DNA from: Phyllobacterium sp. T1293
Lineage (GTDB): Bacteria > Pseudomonadota > Alphaproteobacteria > Rhizobiales > Rhizobiaceae
NCBI RefSeq assembly: GCF_020731415.2
Contig: NZ_CP088273.1
Location: 1,493,001-1,557,000, forward strand
Reading direction: 5' to 3'
DNA: 64,000 nucleotides
A model generated the notes under the pieces. The model was given only the letters and a program-made list of their open reading frames with translations, was not told the origin of the DNA and ran no database searches. Shown piece by piece: positions 1 through 8,255 of this stretch. A program made the translations under genes and the position numbers. How positions within the stretch are numbered: position 1 is the stretch's first letter; each line of letters starts with the position of its first letter.

Positions 1-1
1 C

Positions 2-1021
2 GTCTATTCCCCCGCCATGACCGATTTCATCTTCATGGTGCGCGATACATCCTACATGTTCGTCACCGGGCCGGATGTGGTCAAAACCGTGACCAACGAG
101 ACGGTCACGGCGGAGCAGCTCGGCGGTGCATCAATCCATACGACGAAATCGTCAATTGCCGATGGTGCCTATGACAATGATGTGGCTGCGCTATTGCAGA
201 TGCGGCGGCTGATCGATTTTCTTCCGGCGTCCAACACGGCTGAAATTCCTGAAATCGAATGTTTCCAGAGCACGGAAGAGCCTGACCATTCGCTCGACCG
301 ACTGGTGCCTGACAATGCCAACAAGCCCTATGACATCAAGGAACTGATCCGCAAAACCGTCGATGAGGCGGACTTTTTCGAAATTCAGGAAAGTTTTGCC
401 AAAAACATCGTTGTCGGCTTTGGCCGTGTCGAAGGGCGCACTGTCGGTATCGTCGGCAATCAGCCCATGGTTCTGGCCGGTGTGCTCGACAGCGATGCAT
501 CACGCAAGGCAGCACGCTTTGTGCGCTTCTGCGATTGCTTCAGCATTCCGATTGTCACCTTTGTCGATGTTCCGGGCTTCCTTCCCGGCACGGCGCAGGA
601 ATATGGTGGCCTGATCAAGCATGGTGCAAAGCTGCTCTTCGCCTATGCGGAGGCGACAGTGCCAAAAATCACCATCATCACGCGCAAGGCCTATGGCGGT
701 GCCTATGACGTGATGGCGTCAAAGCATCTGCGCGGCGATATCAATTATGCATGGCCCTCGGCGCAGATCGCCGTCATGGGTGCCAAAGGTGCGGTTGAAA
801 TCATCTATCGCAAGGATATTGGCGATGCGGAGAAAATCGCGGCGCATACAAAGCGTTACGAGGATCGTTTCCTGTCGCCGTTCGTGGCTGCCGAGCGCGG
901 TTATATTGATGAAGTGATCATGCCCCATTCCACGCGCAAGCGGGTTTCACGGGCACTGCGCATGTTGCGCAACAAGGATCTCGAAAATCCCTGGAAGAAA
1001 CATGACAATATCCCGCTTTAA
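2..1021 (+). CDS. pccB: Acyl-CoA (propionyl-CoA) carboxylase beta subunit, 3' part
   Basis: Carboxyltransferase subunit that transfers CO2 from carboxybiotin to an acyl-CoA, most likely propionyl-CoA, in the cytoplasmic propionate to methylmalonyl-CoA route. The frame is already open at the left edge (codons V-Y-S-P-A precede the first visible Met), so the gene starts outside; about 339 residues of a protein usually near 510 are visible. Family signatures include [17 protein letters not shown] at the visible N-terminus, [33 protein letters not shown] and a C-terminal [13 protein letters not shown]. The methylmalonyl-CoA epimerase gene at 48.5 kb belongs to the same pathway but lies far away. 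Propionyl-CoA is preferred over acetyl- or methylcrotonyl-CoA on overall resemblance; the substrate cannot be proved from sequence. Confidence 0.93.
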   Translation, partial: VYSPAMTDFIFMVRDTSYMFVTGPDVVKTVTNETVTAEQLGGASIHTTKSSIADGAYDNDVAALLQMRRLIDFLPASNTAEIPEIECFQSTEEPDHSLDRLVPDNANKPYDIKELIRKTVDEADFFEIQESFAKNIVVGFGRVEGRTVGIVGNQPMVLAGVLDSDASRKAARFVRFCDCFSIPIVTFVDVPGFLPGTAQEYGGLIKHGAKLLFAYAEATVPKITIITRKAYGGAYDVMASKHLRGDINYAWPSAQIAVMGAKGAVEIIYRKDIGDAEKIAAHTKRYEDRFLSPFVAAERGYIDEVIMPHSTRKRVSRALRMLRNKDLENPWKKHDNIPL

Positions 1022-1033
1022 GGGCGGGATATT
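1007..1033 (+). terminator. Hairpin at the end of pccB
   Basis: Perfect 10-bp inverted repeat, AATATCCCGC (1007-1016) and GCGGGATATT (1024-1033), with a 7-base loop that contains the pccB stop codon. There is no long T tract, so it may act as a weak terminator or as an mRNA 3' end stabiliser. It also lies just beyond the end of the convergent small gene at 1063-1248. Confidence 0.5.
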
Positions 1034-1062
1034 GGTATTCGAATACAGTAAACTTGGAAGAA

Positions 1063-1248
1063 TTAGCGGCGGAAGCTGAAGCCGCCGCTGGATTCGCGAA
1101 GAATTTGCGAGATCGTGCGCTTGTCGCATGGCTCTGCCATTTTGGGGGCGGCCTTTACAAGCTTTGCGCTCGACTTCACTGCAACCTTAGGTAACTTCAT
1201 GACGCGTGCTTCAGATGGCGACGACGTTTCATTATTTATTGATAGCAT
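1063..1248 (-). CDS. Small conserved-looking hypothetical protein (61 aa)
   Basis: Basic 61-residue protein, convergent with pccB, with no recognised domain. It has a lysine/alanine-rich middle and a tail ending ESSGGFSFRR; no signal peptide or membrane segment is visible. The chosen ATG is preceded by GAGGTG about six bases upstream, a good ribosome site; the internal Met at 1200 has none. The Ser/Lys/Ala-rich composition resembles small basic rhizobial proteins of unknown role. The start signal is the main support for it being real. Confidence 0.45.
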   Translation of the reverse strand: MLSINNETSSPSEARVMKLPKVAVKSSAKLVKAAPKMAEPCDKRTISQILRESSGGFSFRR

Positions 1249-1510
1249 TGTTCACACCTCAAGTTTAACTACCCTCATTAAGAGAATAATCTTGTTCAGC
1301 ATGCGTCTGTATTTCGGATGCATTGTGACAATAGGAAAATTCAACCGATTTAACAAATCACTATTTGTATCCGATTTTGACTCTCGTTTGAATAAAACTA
1401 ACAAATCGCAAAAAGGTTCCCCATCCTTAAATATCACGCAAATATTACACTTTGAAACAACAGTAGAAGGTACTATCCCGATAGAATATGGTTAATATGG
1501 AGGTGCCCCA

Positions 1511-1942
1511 ATGACCCAACCTCAGGACATTGTTCACGCGTCAAAGCAATTTCAGGATTGGCTCACCGCTCTTAAACAACAGGCTGATTTCTCCACCCAT
1601 AATCAGAGTTTTGCCAGTATGCGCAGCGTGCTGCACGCTATCCGGCGGCACATGGATATGGAAGCGGTGTTGACCTTTGCCGACGCACTGCCGCCATTAC
1701 CGCGTGGGCTATTCATCGAGGGTTGGCGCCCTGCCCCTGCACAACCGCTTGAATCCGAGCAGGCTCTTGTACGGGCGGTCTATAAGGACCTCACGGCACA
1801 TCACAGTCCGCCCGATACAATCGTTCGTGATGTGATCAAAGTTCTGGCCGCGCATCTGGATGCCCATGCGGCTACAGTAGCGCGGGTGCAACTGCCAGCC
1901 GTTCTGCGGCCACTTTGGCCGCAGAAGAACAGAATGCACTGA
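1511..1942 (+). CDS. DUF2267 domain protein
   Basis: A 143-residue cytoplasmic protein of the DUF2267 family, whose biochemical function is unknown. Family features are PLPRGLFIEGWRP at residues 62-74 and the closing QLPAVLRPLWP at 127-137. The ATG is preceded by GGAGGTG, a strong ribosome site. It is transcribed away from the 61-aa gene, and the AT-rich 262-bp gap between them presumably holds divergent promoters, though no convincing -10/-35 pair was identified. It stands alone on the plus strand. Confidence 0.8.
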   Translation: MTQPQDIVHASKQFQDWLTALKQQADFSTHNQSFASMRSVLHAIRRHMDMEAVLTFADALPPLPRGLFIEGWRPAPAQPLESEQALVRAVYKDLTAHHSPPDTIVRDVIKVLAAHLDAHAATVARVQLPAVLRPLWPQKNRMH

Positions 1943-1961
1943 TACGGGATTGGCGGTCTGC

Positions 1962-2141
1962 TCAGCTCGACTGAATGCCGACCTTGCTTTGGATCTGGTC
2001 AATCGTCTCCTTGACGAAGAAGGTCAGACCGGCGGTTGTTGTCACTATATGCGTGCCCGTTCCATAAGGATTGAACGAAACGACATGCGCAAAATTGAGT
2101 GTGATGAGATCGCCGTTAACGTCGGTCAGTTTGATCCACAT
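1962..2141 (-). CDS. Small FlbD-like protein (59 aa)
   Basis: A 59-codon gene with ATG at 2141 and TGA at 1962-1964. The product begins MWIKLTDVNGDLITLN and continues through a threonine-rich strand segment to FFVKETIDQI. This short all-beta layout (IKLT-x-NG near the N-terminus, V-K-E near the C-terminus) resembles FlbD, a small protein of flagellar loci, but no flagellar gene is nearby, so the resemblance is to fold rather than proven function. The ribosome site GGGAGGT sits about seven bases before the ATG. It converges on the DUF2267 gene with a 19-bp gap. Confidence 0.6.
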   Translation of the reverse strand: MWIKLTDVNGDLITLNFAHVVSFNPYGTGTHIVTTTAGLTFFVKETIDQIQSKVGIQSS

Positions 2142-2240
2142 GGCCTTACCTCCCTCTATGACTGGAACAACGCGTTTCCCGACACGCTGTTCCCACCAAG
2201 GAAGCAGGATTCCCTAGATCAAGCAATCGAATAGCAAATC

Positions 2241-2609
2241 CTACCAGAGATTCTTGCCGTCTATGATTTCTGTCGGCACAGAAGCAATATCGAAATCGTC
2301 GAAAAGGCGGATTTTGACGGAAATACGCGGGTTTTCAAAGTCGGGCTTGTAGTCTGTCCAGGACGGAACCTGCGAATAGGTGCCGCAACCGCAAACATTA
2401 CAATGGTGATGCTTGTTGAAACCATTGCGATTGTAGATAGCATCCGCCTCAGGCGTGACGGTCAGCTTGACCTGATCGGGTGTGTAATAGGCCCACAATG
2501 TTCCGCGCTTTGTGCAGAAGGTGCAGGTACACACGGTTGCCGTGGCCGGAGCTTCGCTTACTTCAAACTTGATTGCACCGCAGTGACAGCTTGCCAGAAT
2601 ACCCATCAT
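2241..2609 (-). CDS. GFA/CENP-V family zinc protein
   Basis: Small zinc-binding protein of the GFA (glutathione-dependent formaldehyde-activating) family. Most members are uncharacterised carbon-sulfur lyase-like proteins. From the chosen start the product is 122 aa with the expected cysteine pattern: C8 and C10 (SCHCGAIKF), C27, C29 and C32 (CTCTFC), and C70, C73 and C75 (CNVCGC). An in-frame ATG at 2681 would add 24 residues with no homology and would translate through a perfect hairpin, so the ATG-ATG pair at 2609/2606 behind GGGGGG is preferred. The substrate is unknown; formaldehyde activation should not be assumed. Confidence 0.8.
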   Translation of the reverse strand: MMGILASCHCGAIKFEVSEAPATATVCTCTFCTKRGTLWAYYTPDQVKLTVTPEADAIYNRNGFNKHHHCNVCGCGTYSQVPSWTDYKPDFENPRISVKIRLFDDFDIASVPTEIIDGKNLW

Positions 2610-2632
2610 ATCCCCCCGTGTAGATGATCCAA

Positions 2633-2678
2633 TGTCAGCAGGTATAACTGACATCTCCTGACAGCATATTGTCAGGAG
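2633..2678. promoter_or_regulatory. Two adjacent TGTCAG/CTGACA inverted repeats
   Basis: Immediately upstream of the GFA gene lie two dyads built from the same half-site: TGTCAG (2633-2638) with CTGACA (2648-2653), and CTCCTGACA (2655-2663) with TGTCAGGAG (2670-2678). The second is a perfect 9-bp inverted repeat. It could be an operator for the GFA gene, or the second dyad could be a terminator of the upstream GNAT gene. There is no T tract. Confidence 0.4.
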
Positions 2679-2688
2679 CATTTATCAT

Positions 2689-3432
2689 TCAAGGCTTCCT
2701 ACGATAGTGATAACTATAGAGTTCCCTGTCAAAACCCAGCGAGGCATAGAGCGCTCTGGCGGGTGGATTGTCAGCAAGAACCTGCAAGCATGCTGCCATC
2801 GCACCTTCATCTTTCGCCCAGTCGAGCAAGGTTCCGACGACCCGCTGACCGTAGCCGCGCTTACGGTAATCCGGGTCGGTGGCAACGGATTCCAGCACCA
2901 GCAGACCATTGCTGATCGCACCATAGGCCTTGGCGACGATTTTGCCGTCCAAGCTGACCGAAGCAAAGGCTTTGAGCACAACGAGGGACGCGATCGTATC
3001 GATGAATGCGCTGTGGTCCTCTTCGGACCAGCCTGATATGCGCTTGCTTTCGCGCAGCCAGCCCGGCGTCATCTCGCGGCAAAGCTCGGCGGCTGGAGCG
3101 GTTTCCGCGTTGCGTTGTTTGAGATCGCAATAAAGCACCGCACTACCGCCCTCAAAACGATAGCCGCGTTCAACCAGATGAGGCTCCATTTCATTGGCAA
3201 TGCTGGGAACACGGAAAATGAAGCCACGGCCAAGCGAACTATAGAGCTTTTCCGCAGCGTCGATAACGCCTGCCGGTTCCGCGCGCGGACCGCGCAAGGG
3301 ATTGACGGAATTGGCACGGCGAATGCTGCCGCCGGAAAACCGCATCAGCCAGCCGCCATGAATGACCTGCCTTGGCGATGGCCAAGCATTGAAACAGGCT
3401 TCCTCAACACGCCAATTCAGATCATCCGTCAC
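2689..3432 (-). CDS. GNAT family N-acetyltransferase
   Basis: A 247-aa protein with a C-terminal GNAT domain. The acetyl-CoA pyrophosphate loop is visible as TDPDYRKRGYG (R190 to G195), followed by an alpha helix and the usual NPPARALYASLGF motif. The N-terminal ~110 residues contain an additional substrate-binding half, as in double-domain GNATs. It starts 10 bp after the end of the HI0933-type gene and is probably cotranscribed with it and ydcF. The acceptor substrate is not predictable. Confidence 0.82.
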   Translation of the reverse strand: MTDDLNWRVEEACFNAWPSPRQVIHGGWLMRFSGGSIRRANSVNPLRGPRAEPAGVIDAAEKLYSSLGRGFIFRVPSIANEMEPHLVERGYRFEGGSAVLYCDLKQRNAETAPAAELCREMTPGWLRESKRISGWSEEDHSAFIDTIASLVVLKAFASVSLDGKIVAKAYGAISNGLLVLESVATDPDYRKRGYGQRVVGTLLDWAKDEGAMAACLQVLADNPPARALYASLGFDRELYSYHYRRKP

Positions 3433-3441
3433 GTTTTTCTC

Positions 3442-4623
3442 CTAGACCGCCTGCCCTGCAACCCAGCCCGAGGACCAAGCCCACTGGAAATTGTAACCGC
3501 CGAGCCACCCCGTCACATCAACGACTTCGCCGATGAAATAGAGCCCCTTGATGGATCTGGCTTCCATCGTCTTTTGATCGAGGCCATCCGTATCAACACC
3601 GCCAAGCGTCACTTCCGCTGTCCGGTAGCCTTCGGAGCCTGCGGGCTTGACCTGCCATTCATTGATTGCCTTTTCGACGCCGAGCAATTGCTTGTCAGAA
3701 ATATCGGCAAGATGGTTTTGTATCCCGCTGTTTTCAGCGATCAGTTGTGCGAGCCGCTTCGGCAAAAGCTCAGATAAAGCAGTTTGCAACGCCTGACGGC
3801 CATTTCGAGCGCGGGCAGCACGGAGCGCATCCATTATCTTTACGTCAGGCAGCATGGCAACGGTGATCATATCGCCTTCGCGCCAGTAGGAGGAGATTTG
3901 CAGGATGGAAGGCCCGCTCAGCCCGCGATGGGTGAACAGCATTGCCTCGGCAAACTTTGTCTTGCCATGGCTGACAACCGCATCAACGGATATGCCTGAC
4001 AGGGGTTTCAGCGGTGCCAGCGTGTTTTCATCAAAGGTCAGTGGCACCAGCGCCGGACGGGTTTCTGTCAGTGCCAGCCCGAACTGTTTTGCAATGTCAT
4101 AGCCAAAGCCTGTTGCACCCATTTTGGGAATGGATTTGCCGCCGCAGGCAACCACCAGCGAGGTGCAACGAACGCGCTCCCCGGAGAGCGAGACCACATA
4201 ACCGTCTGTCGCCGCCTCGATGGAGTCCACTACGGTCTGCAAGCGTAGCTCGACACTGGCCTCTTTCATTTCCTTGACCAGCAGATTGATGATCTGCGTC
4301 GCGGAGCCATCGCAAAACAACTGGCCCAGCGTCTTTTCATGCCATGCAATGCCATAGCGGTCGACAAGTGCAATGAAATTGCGCTGGGTATAGCGACGCA
4401 ATGCGGAAATGCAGAAATGCGGGTTCTTGCTGATGTAATTTTGCGGGGCGGCATTCAGATTGGTAAAATTGCAGCGTCCGCCACCGGAAATACGAATTTT
4501 ATCACCGGGGGCTTTTGCATGATCGACAATAAGCACCGAGCGACCGCGTTTACCCGCCTCCACCGCGCACATCATGCCCGCAGCACCTGCCCCGATAATG
4601 AGAACATCCACCTGTTTCATCAT
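3442..4623 (-). CDS. HI0933/BaiN-type FAD-dependent oxidoreductase
   Basis: A 393-aa flavoprotein of the HI0933 (YhiN) family. The dinucleotide-binding loop GAGAAG is at residues 11-16 and the family signature SGGGRCNFTN at 46-55. The C-terminus WLGGYNFQWAWSSG is the second FAD contact typical of the family. Members are cytoplasmic and mostly of unknown substrate, although one is a bile-acid reductase in gut bacteria. The start overlaps the ydcF stop by four bases (ATGA), so the two are translationally coupled. Confidence 0.85.
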   Translation of the reverse strand: MMKQVDVLIIGAGAAGMMCAVEAGKRGRSVLIVDHAKAPGDKIRISGGGRCNFTNLNAAPQNYISKNPHFCISALRRYTQRNFIALVDRYGIAWHEKTLGQLFCDGSATQIINLLVKEMKEASVELRLQTVVDSIEAATDGYVVSLSGERVRCTSLVVACGGKSIPKMGATGFGYDIAKQFGLALTETRPALVPLTFDENTLAPLKPLSGISVDAVVSHGKTKFAEAMLFTHRGLSGPSILQISSYWREGDMITVAMLPDVKIMDALRAARARNGRQALQTALSELLPKRLAQLIAENSGIQNHLADISDKQLLGVEKAINEWQVKPAGSEGYRTAEVTLGGVDTDGLDQKTMEARSIKGLYFIGEVVDVTGWLGGYNFQWAWSSGWVAGQAV

Positions 4624-5414
4624 GGCGAGGGCAACAATTCGTCAGTACGGCCAGTTGCCCAATAGGCGAAAAGTCCCACCCATTCCTTCACCACAATGGT
4701 GAGATTTTGCAGGGAATCCAAGGGATTATTCTGTGCTGGTCCGGGATATTCGATGCCGGAGGTGCGATAATCAGCAGGCCATGGCACCACGTTGAAGCCC
4801 GCCTTGCGGAAAAGGCCAACCGAACGGGGCATATGAAAGGCAGATGTTACCAGCAGCCATGTCTCGCCGGGTTTGATATCGAGCAGTTTTTTGGTGAACT
4901 GGGCGTTTTCGTAAGTGTCGCGCGATTCATTCTCCAGAATGAGCCGGTCCTGAGACACGCCAAGCGCTGTCAGCAGGCGCGGTGCCGTGGCGCCGTCGCC
5001 CTCACCTTCAAGCACCAGCGTTCCGCCGCCGCCTGTAACCACAACCTTTGCATCGGGATAACGGCGCGCCAGAACGGCTGTCTCAACAAAACGATCGCCA
5101 CTGGCATTCAGCTCATAGCCGCCACGCACCAGATTAACGCCGCCCTCAAACCCGCCGCCAAGGACAATAATACCATCGACATGAGCAGGTGCCGGTGATG
5201 GACGTTGAAACCGGTCCTCCAGCGGATGCAGCAAAAGTGCGCCAAGCGAACTCCATGCAGCAAGTCCAAGGATCAGAAATGAGAAAGCTGACGCGGTCAT
5301 GGCGATGCGGCGCCATGAGAAGCACACCGCGAAAAAGGCCAGAGCCATCAGCAGAATGGAAAAATTCAACGGTTGAGCAAGAAACCAGAAGACTTTGGAA
5401 ACAAAGAAAAACAT
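4620..5414 (-). CDS. YdcF/ElyC family membrane protein (DUF218)
   Basis: A 264-aa inner-membrane protein with two N-terminal hydrophobic segments (about residues 12-32 and 36-58) and a DUF218 domain. Visible signatures are DGIIVLGGG, KVVVTGGGGTL, and ENESRDTYENAQFTKKLL, the conserved Glu/Ser/Thr/Asn-Ala run of the family. ElyC-type members affect cell-envelope polymer synthesis, but the molecular activity is unresolved. It is first in a probable operon with the HI0933-type flavoprotein and a GNAT. Confidence 0.82.
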   Translation of the reverse strand: MFFFVSKVFWFLAQPLNFSILLMALAFFAVCFSWRRIAMTASAFSFLILGLAAWSSLGALLLHPLEDRFQRPSPAPAHVDGIIVLGGGFEGGVNLVRGGYELNASGDRFVETAVLARRYPDAKVVVTGGGGTLVLEGEGDGATAPRLLTALGVSQDRLILENESRDTYENAQFTKKLLDIKPGETWLLVTSAFHMPRSVGLFRKAGFNVVPWPADYRTSGIEYPGPAQNNPLDSLQNLTIVVKEWVGLFAYWATGRTDELLPSP

Positions 5415-5423
5415 TGAATAACC

Positions 5424-5903
5424 TTACGTCAAATTCGCCAGCATTTTGACTTTCTCAATCTTGCGCTCAAGGCTTTCCGACCATTCGAGGCTCCGGTGCA
5501 TGATCTGAAATCCCTCACGCTCATACAAGCGTATGGCACCAACATTGCGCGCATGTGCTTCAAGACGGGCGCTGGAATAACCGGCAGCGGCGATATCAGC
5601 CTTCAGGGCCTTGAGCAGGAGCAAGCCAATGCCCTGCCCCTGAAAATCCGGATCGACCCACATATCGGAGATGTAGTCGTCCTTCTTCTCGCGCGCGCCC
5701 CAACCAAGGATGGTGCCATTCTCCTCAGCCACAAGCACGCTGGTAAAATGCTCTTCGGCAAAGGCTTCATAGGCGCGCTCGACATGCGCACGCATGCCGG
5801 GCAATTCGGGTTCGAAGGAAAAGATGTTCGAGGCCCATGCACGCATCCCCACCGCGGCAAGCGCCGCGATGTCGGCTTGCGTGGCAGGCCTGACTACCAC
5901 CAT
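5424..5903 (-). CDS. GNAT family N-acetyltransferase downstream of gatA
   Basis: A 159-aa single-domain acetyltransferase. The acetyl-CoA loop is [14 protein letters not shown], followed by [15 protein letters not shown], the usual beta-5/alpha-4 signature. An upstream in-frame ATG at 5945 lies well inside gatA. The ATG at 5903 starts [13 protein letters not shown], where the GNAT fold begins, and overlaps the gatA stop by 10 bases, so translation is probably coupled. The substrate is unknown; RimI-like protein acetylation is only one possibility. Confidence 0.8.
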   Translation of the reverse strand: MVVVRPATQADIAALAAVGMRAWASNIFSFEPELPGMRAHVERAYEAFAEEHFTSVLVAEENGTILGWGAREKKDDYISDMWVDPDFQGQGIGLLLLKALKADIAAAGYSSARLEAHARNVGAIRLYEREGFQIMHRSLEWSESLERKIEKVKMLANLT

Positions 5904-7375
5904 TTCGGCGCGTTGAACTTGCCTGCGGCCTGTTCGATGACCCAAGCAGTCTGGAACAGGGTTTCCTCATCGAATGGCCGCCCGATCAGCTGCAGGCCCA
6001 GCGGCAGACCTTTGCTATCAAGTCCGGCAGGAACAGCAATGCCCGGAAGGCCAGCCATGTTGACGGTAACTGTGAAAATGTCATTGAGGTACATTTTCAC
6101 CGGATCAGCAGCCAAATCCTGATCGGCAATGCCGAAGGCCGCCGAAGGTGTCGCCGGGGTCAGGATGGCATCCACGCCCGCGTGGAACACATCCTCAAAA
6201 TCCTTCTTGATCAGCGTGCGAACCTTCTGCGCCTGCAGGTAATAGGCATCGTAATAGCCAGCTGACAGCACATAGGTGCCAATCATGATACGGCGCTTGA
6301 CCTCATCGCCAAAACCACTGGCGCGGGTCTTTTCGTACATATCGACAATATCTTTGCCGGGAACACGCAGGCCGTAACGCACGCCATCATAACGGGCAAG
6401 ATTTGACGAGGCTTCCGCCGGAGCCACGATGTAATAGGCTGGCAACGCGTATTTGGTATGCGGCAGGGAAATATCGACGATGGATGCACCGGCGTCTTTC
6501 AGCCATGCAATACCCTGCTGCCAGAGCTTTTCGATTTCCTCGGGCATACCGTCGACACGGTATTCCTTGGGAATGCCAATCTTGAGGCCGGTCAATGGCT
6601 TGCCGATGATCGATTCATAATCAGGCACAGCAATATCAACCGATGTCGTGTCCTTGGAATCAACCGATGCCATGGATTTGAGCAGGATCGCAGCGTCGCG
6701 CACATCGCGAGCGATTGGTCCGGCCTGATCCAGCGACGAGGCAAAGGCAACAATGCCCCAGCGCGAGCAGCGGCCATAGGTCGGCTTGATACCGACCGTG
6801 CCAGTGAAGGCCGCAGGTTGGCGAATGGAACCGCCCGTATCAGTTGCCGTCGCACCGGCGCAAAGATGCGCTGCAACCGCAGCAGCCGAGCCACCGGATG
6901 AGCCACCGGGCACGAGATCGGCGTTCGAACCATTGGCGCGCCATGGGTTTTTCACCGGGCCATAATAGGAGCTTTCGTTGGACGAGCCCATGGCGAACTC
7001 ATCCATATTGAGCTTGCCGAGCATGACAGCGCCATCCGCCCACAGGTTCGACGTGACTGTCGATTCGTAGTGAGGCTTGAAGCCATCAAGAATGTGCGAG
7101 CAGGCCTGTGTATGAATGCCCTCTGTCCCGAACAAATCCTTGATGCCAAGCGGAATACCTTCCAGCGCCCCACCCTTGCCCGCACTCAGGCGGGCATCGG
7201 AAGCCTTTGCCATATCAAGCGCTTTTTCAGGCGTGACGGTGATATAGGCATTCAGCGCCTCATTCGCGGTCTCGATTGCCTTCAAATATGCACTGGTCAA
7301 CTCCGTGGCGGTGATCGCCTTGGCTTTCAGCTGGTCGCGCGCCTCGGCAATGGTGAGAGCGGTCAGATCGGTCAT
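5894..7375 (-). CDS. gatA: Glutamyl-tRNA(Gln)/aspartyl-tRNA(Asn) amidotransferase subunit A
   Basis: Glutaminase subunit of GatCAB, which converts mischarged Glu-tRNA(Gln) (and Asp-tRNA(Asn) where needed) to the correct aminoacyl-tRNA. The 493-aa protein has the amidase-signature catalytic triad: K79 in PLGIKD, S159 in [10 protein letters not shown] and S183 in [10 protein letters not shown]. Length is normal. gatC lies upstream, separated by a GNAT gene. gatB is not in this window. Confidence 0.97.
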   Translation of the reverse strand: MTDLTALTIAEARDQLKAKAITATELTSAYLKAIETANEALNAYITVTPEKALDMAKASDARLSAGKGGALEGIPLGIKDLFGTEGIHTQACSHILDGFKPHYESTVTSNLWADGAVMLGKLNMDEFAMGSSNESSYYGPVKNPWRANGSNADLVPGGSSGGSAAAVAAHLCAGATATDTGGSIRQPAAFTGTVGIKPTYGRCSRWGIVAFASSLDQAGPIARDVRDAAILLKSMASVDSKDTTSVDIAVPDYESIIGKPLTGLKIGIPKEYRVDGMPEEIEKLWQQGIAWLKDAGASIVDISLPHTKYALPAYYIVAPAEASSNLARYDGVRYGLRVPGKDIVDMYEKTRASGFGDEVKRRIMIGTYVLSAGYYDAYYLQAQKVRTLIKKDFEDVFHAGVDAILTPATPSAAFGIADQDLAADPVKMYLNDIFTVTVNMAGLPGIAVPAGLDSKGLPLGLQLIGRPFDEETLFQTAWVIEQAAGKFNAPKWW

Positions 7376-7387
7376 ATCAAGTCCTGT

Positions 7388-7870
7388 TTATTGGGCTGGC
7401 GTAAGCGCGAGCCGCTTTTCGTAAAATGCACTGTGTTCCGAATCCGGATAGTCAAGAAGCACGCCGCAGCGGGTAAAACCGGAACGCTCATAAAGCCGCC
7501 ATGCCGCATCAAAACCCGGACCAACGCCCGTTTCCAAAACGAGACGTGTCATGCCTTTTTTGCGGGCAAGCCCGGTTATGGCATCAAGAAGGATCGAACC
7601 AACCCGCTTGCCGCGCACGGACGGCAGGGTGAACATGCGCTTGACCTCGCCGATTTGGCCATCATGCTCTTTCAAAGCGCCGCAGCCAACGGCATGGCCA
7701 TTTTCGTCGCGGGCGATGAAAACGGTGGTATCCTCGCCGGCCATCTGTTCCACGGTCATCTTGAACTGGAATTCGACCGGTGACAGTGGCAGCAGATGCG
7801 CGTTCAACGCGTCCACAAGGGCGCGGACGTCATCCTGTAGCGGCGTCTCAACGGCAACCGTGATCGTCAT
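7388..7870 (-). CDS. GNAT family N-acetyltransferase between gatC and gatA
   Basis: A 160-aa acetyltransferase with the acetyl-CoA loop TLPSVRGKRVGSILLD and a C-terminal AAWRLYERSGF motif. It lies 8 bp after gatC and 12 bp before gatA in the same direction, so it is almost certainly cotranscribed with them. It is not closely similar to the GNAT after gatA: only the generic fold motifs match. The acceptor is unknown. Confidence 0.82.
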   Translation of the reverse strand: MTITVAVETPLQDDVRALVDALNAHLLPLSPVEFQFKMTVEQMAGEDTTVFIARDENGHAVGCGALKEHDGQIGEVKRMFTLPSVRGKRVGSILLDAITGLARKKGMTRLVLETGVGPGFDAAWRLYERSGFTRCGVLLDYPDSEHSAFYEKRLALTPAQ

Positions 7871-7878
7871 ACCGGTGC

Positions 7879-8166
7879 CTACTCCACCACTTTCGGAACG
7901 ACGAAGAAGTTTTCTTCCGTAATCGGTGCATTTGCAACGATATCGGCGGCCTTATTGCCATCATTGACGACATCCTGCCGCTTCTTCATGGCCATTGGGG
8001 TGACAGAGGTCATCGGTTCGACACCGGCCACGTTCACTTCGTTCAATTGCTCGACGAAACCAAGGATAACGTTCAGTTCGCCGGTCATGCGCGCTGCATC
8101 GTCCTCGCTCACAGCAATACGGGCAAGACGCGCAACGCGTTTGACGGTGGAAATATCGACAGACAT
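7879..8166 (-). CDS. gatC: Glutamyl-tRNA(Gln) amidotransferase subunit C
   Basis: Small 95-aa subunit that wraps around GatA and stabilises GatCAB. Family features are the start [17 protein letters not shown], the [18 protein letters not shown] segment and the C-terminal [12 protein letters not shown]. Length is typical. It is first in the gat operon, with about 90 bp of non-coding sequence upstream before the next reverse-strand gene ends. Confidence 0.95.
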   Translation of the reverse strand: MSVDISTVKRVARLARIAVSEDDAARMTGELNVILGFVEQLNEVNVAGVEPMTSVTPMAMKKRQDVVNDGNKAADIVANAPITEENFFVVPKVVE

Positions 8167-8255
8167 TGGGATTCCCGAAATTCAAATCTTGATCAAAGAG
8201 CTATAGTGTCCGTTGCGGCCAAGCGCAACGGACAAGTCAGCACGGACAACCCTGT

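Noticed and set aside
1414..1440. GGAAC-type (EcfG) promoter on the minus strand toward the 61-aa gene
   Set aside because: The GTT half is at the wrong spacing and the site is 170 bp from the start codon.
1950..2234. 94-codon plus-strand frame
   Set aside because: It lies antisense to the better supported 59-aa FlbD-like gene and has no plausible start signal or protein features.
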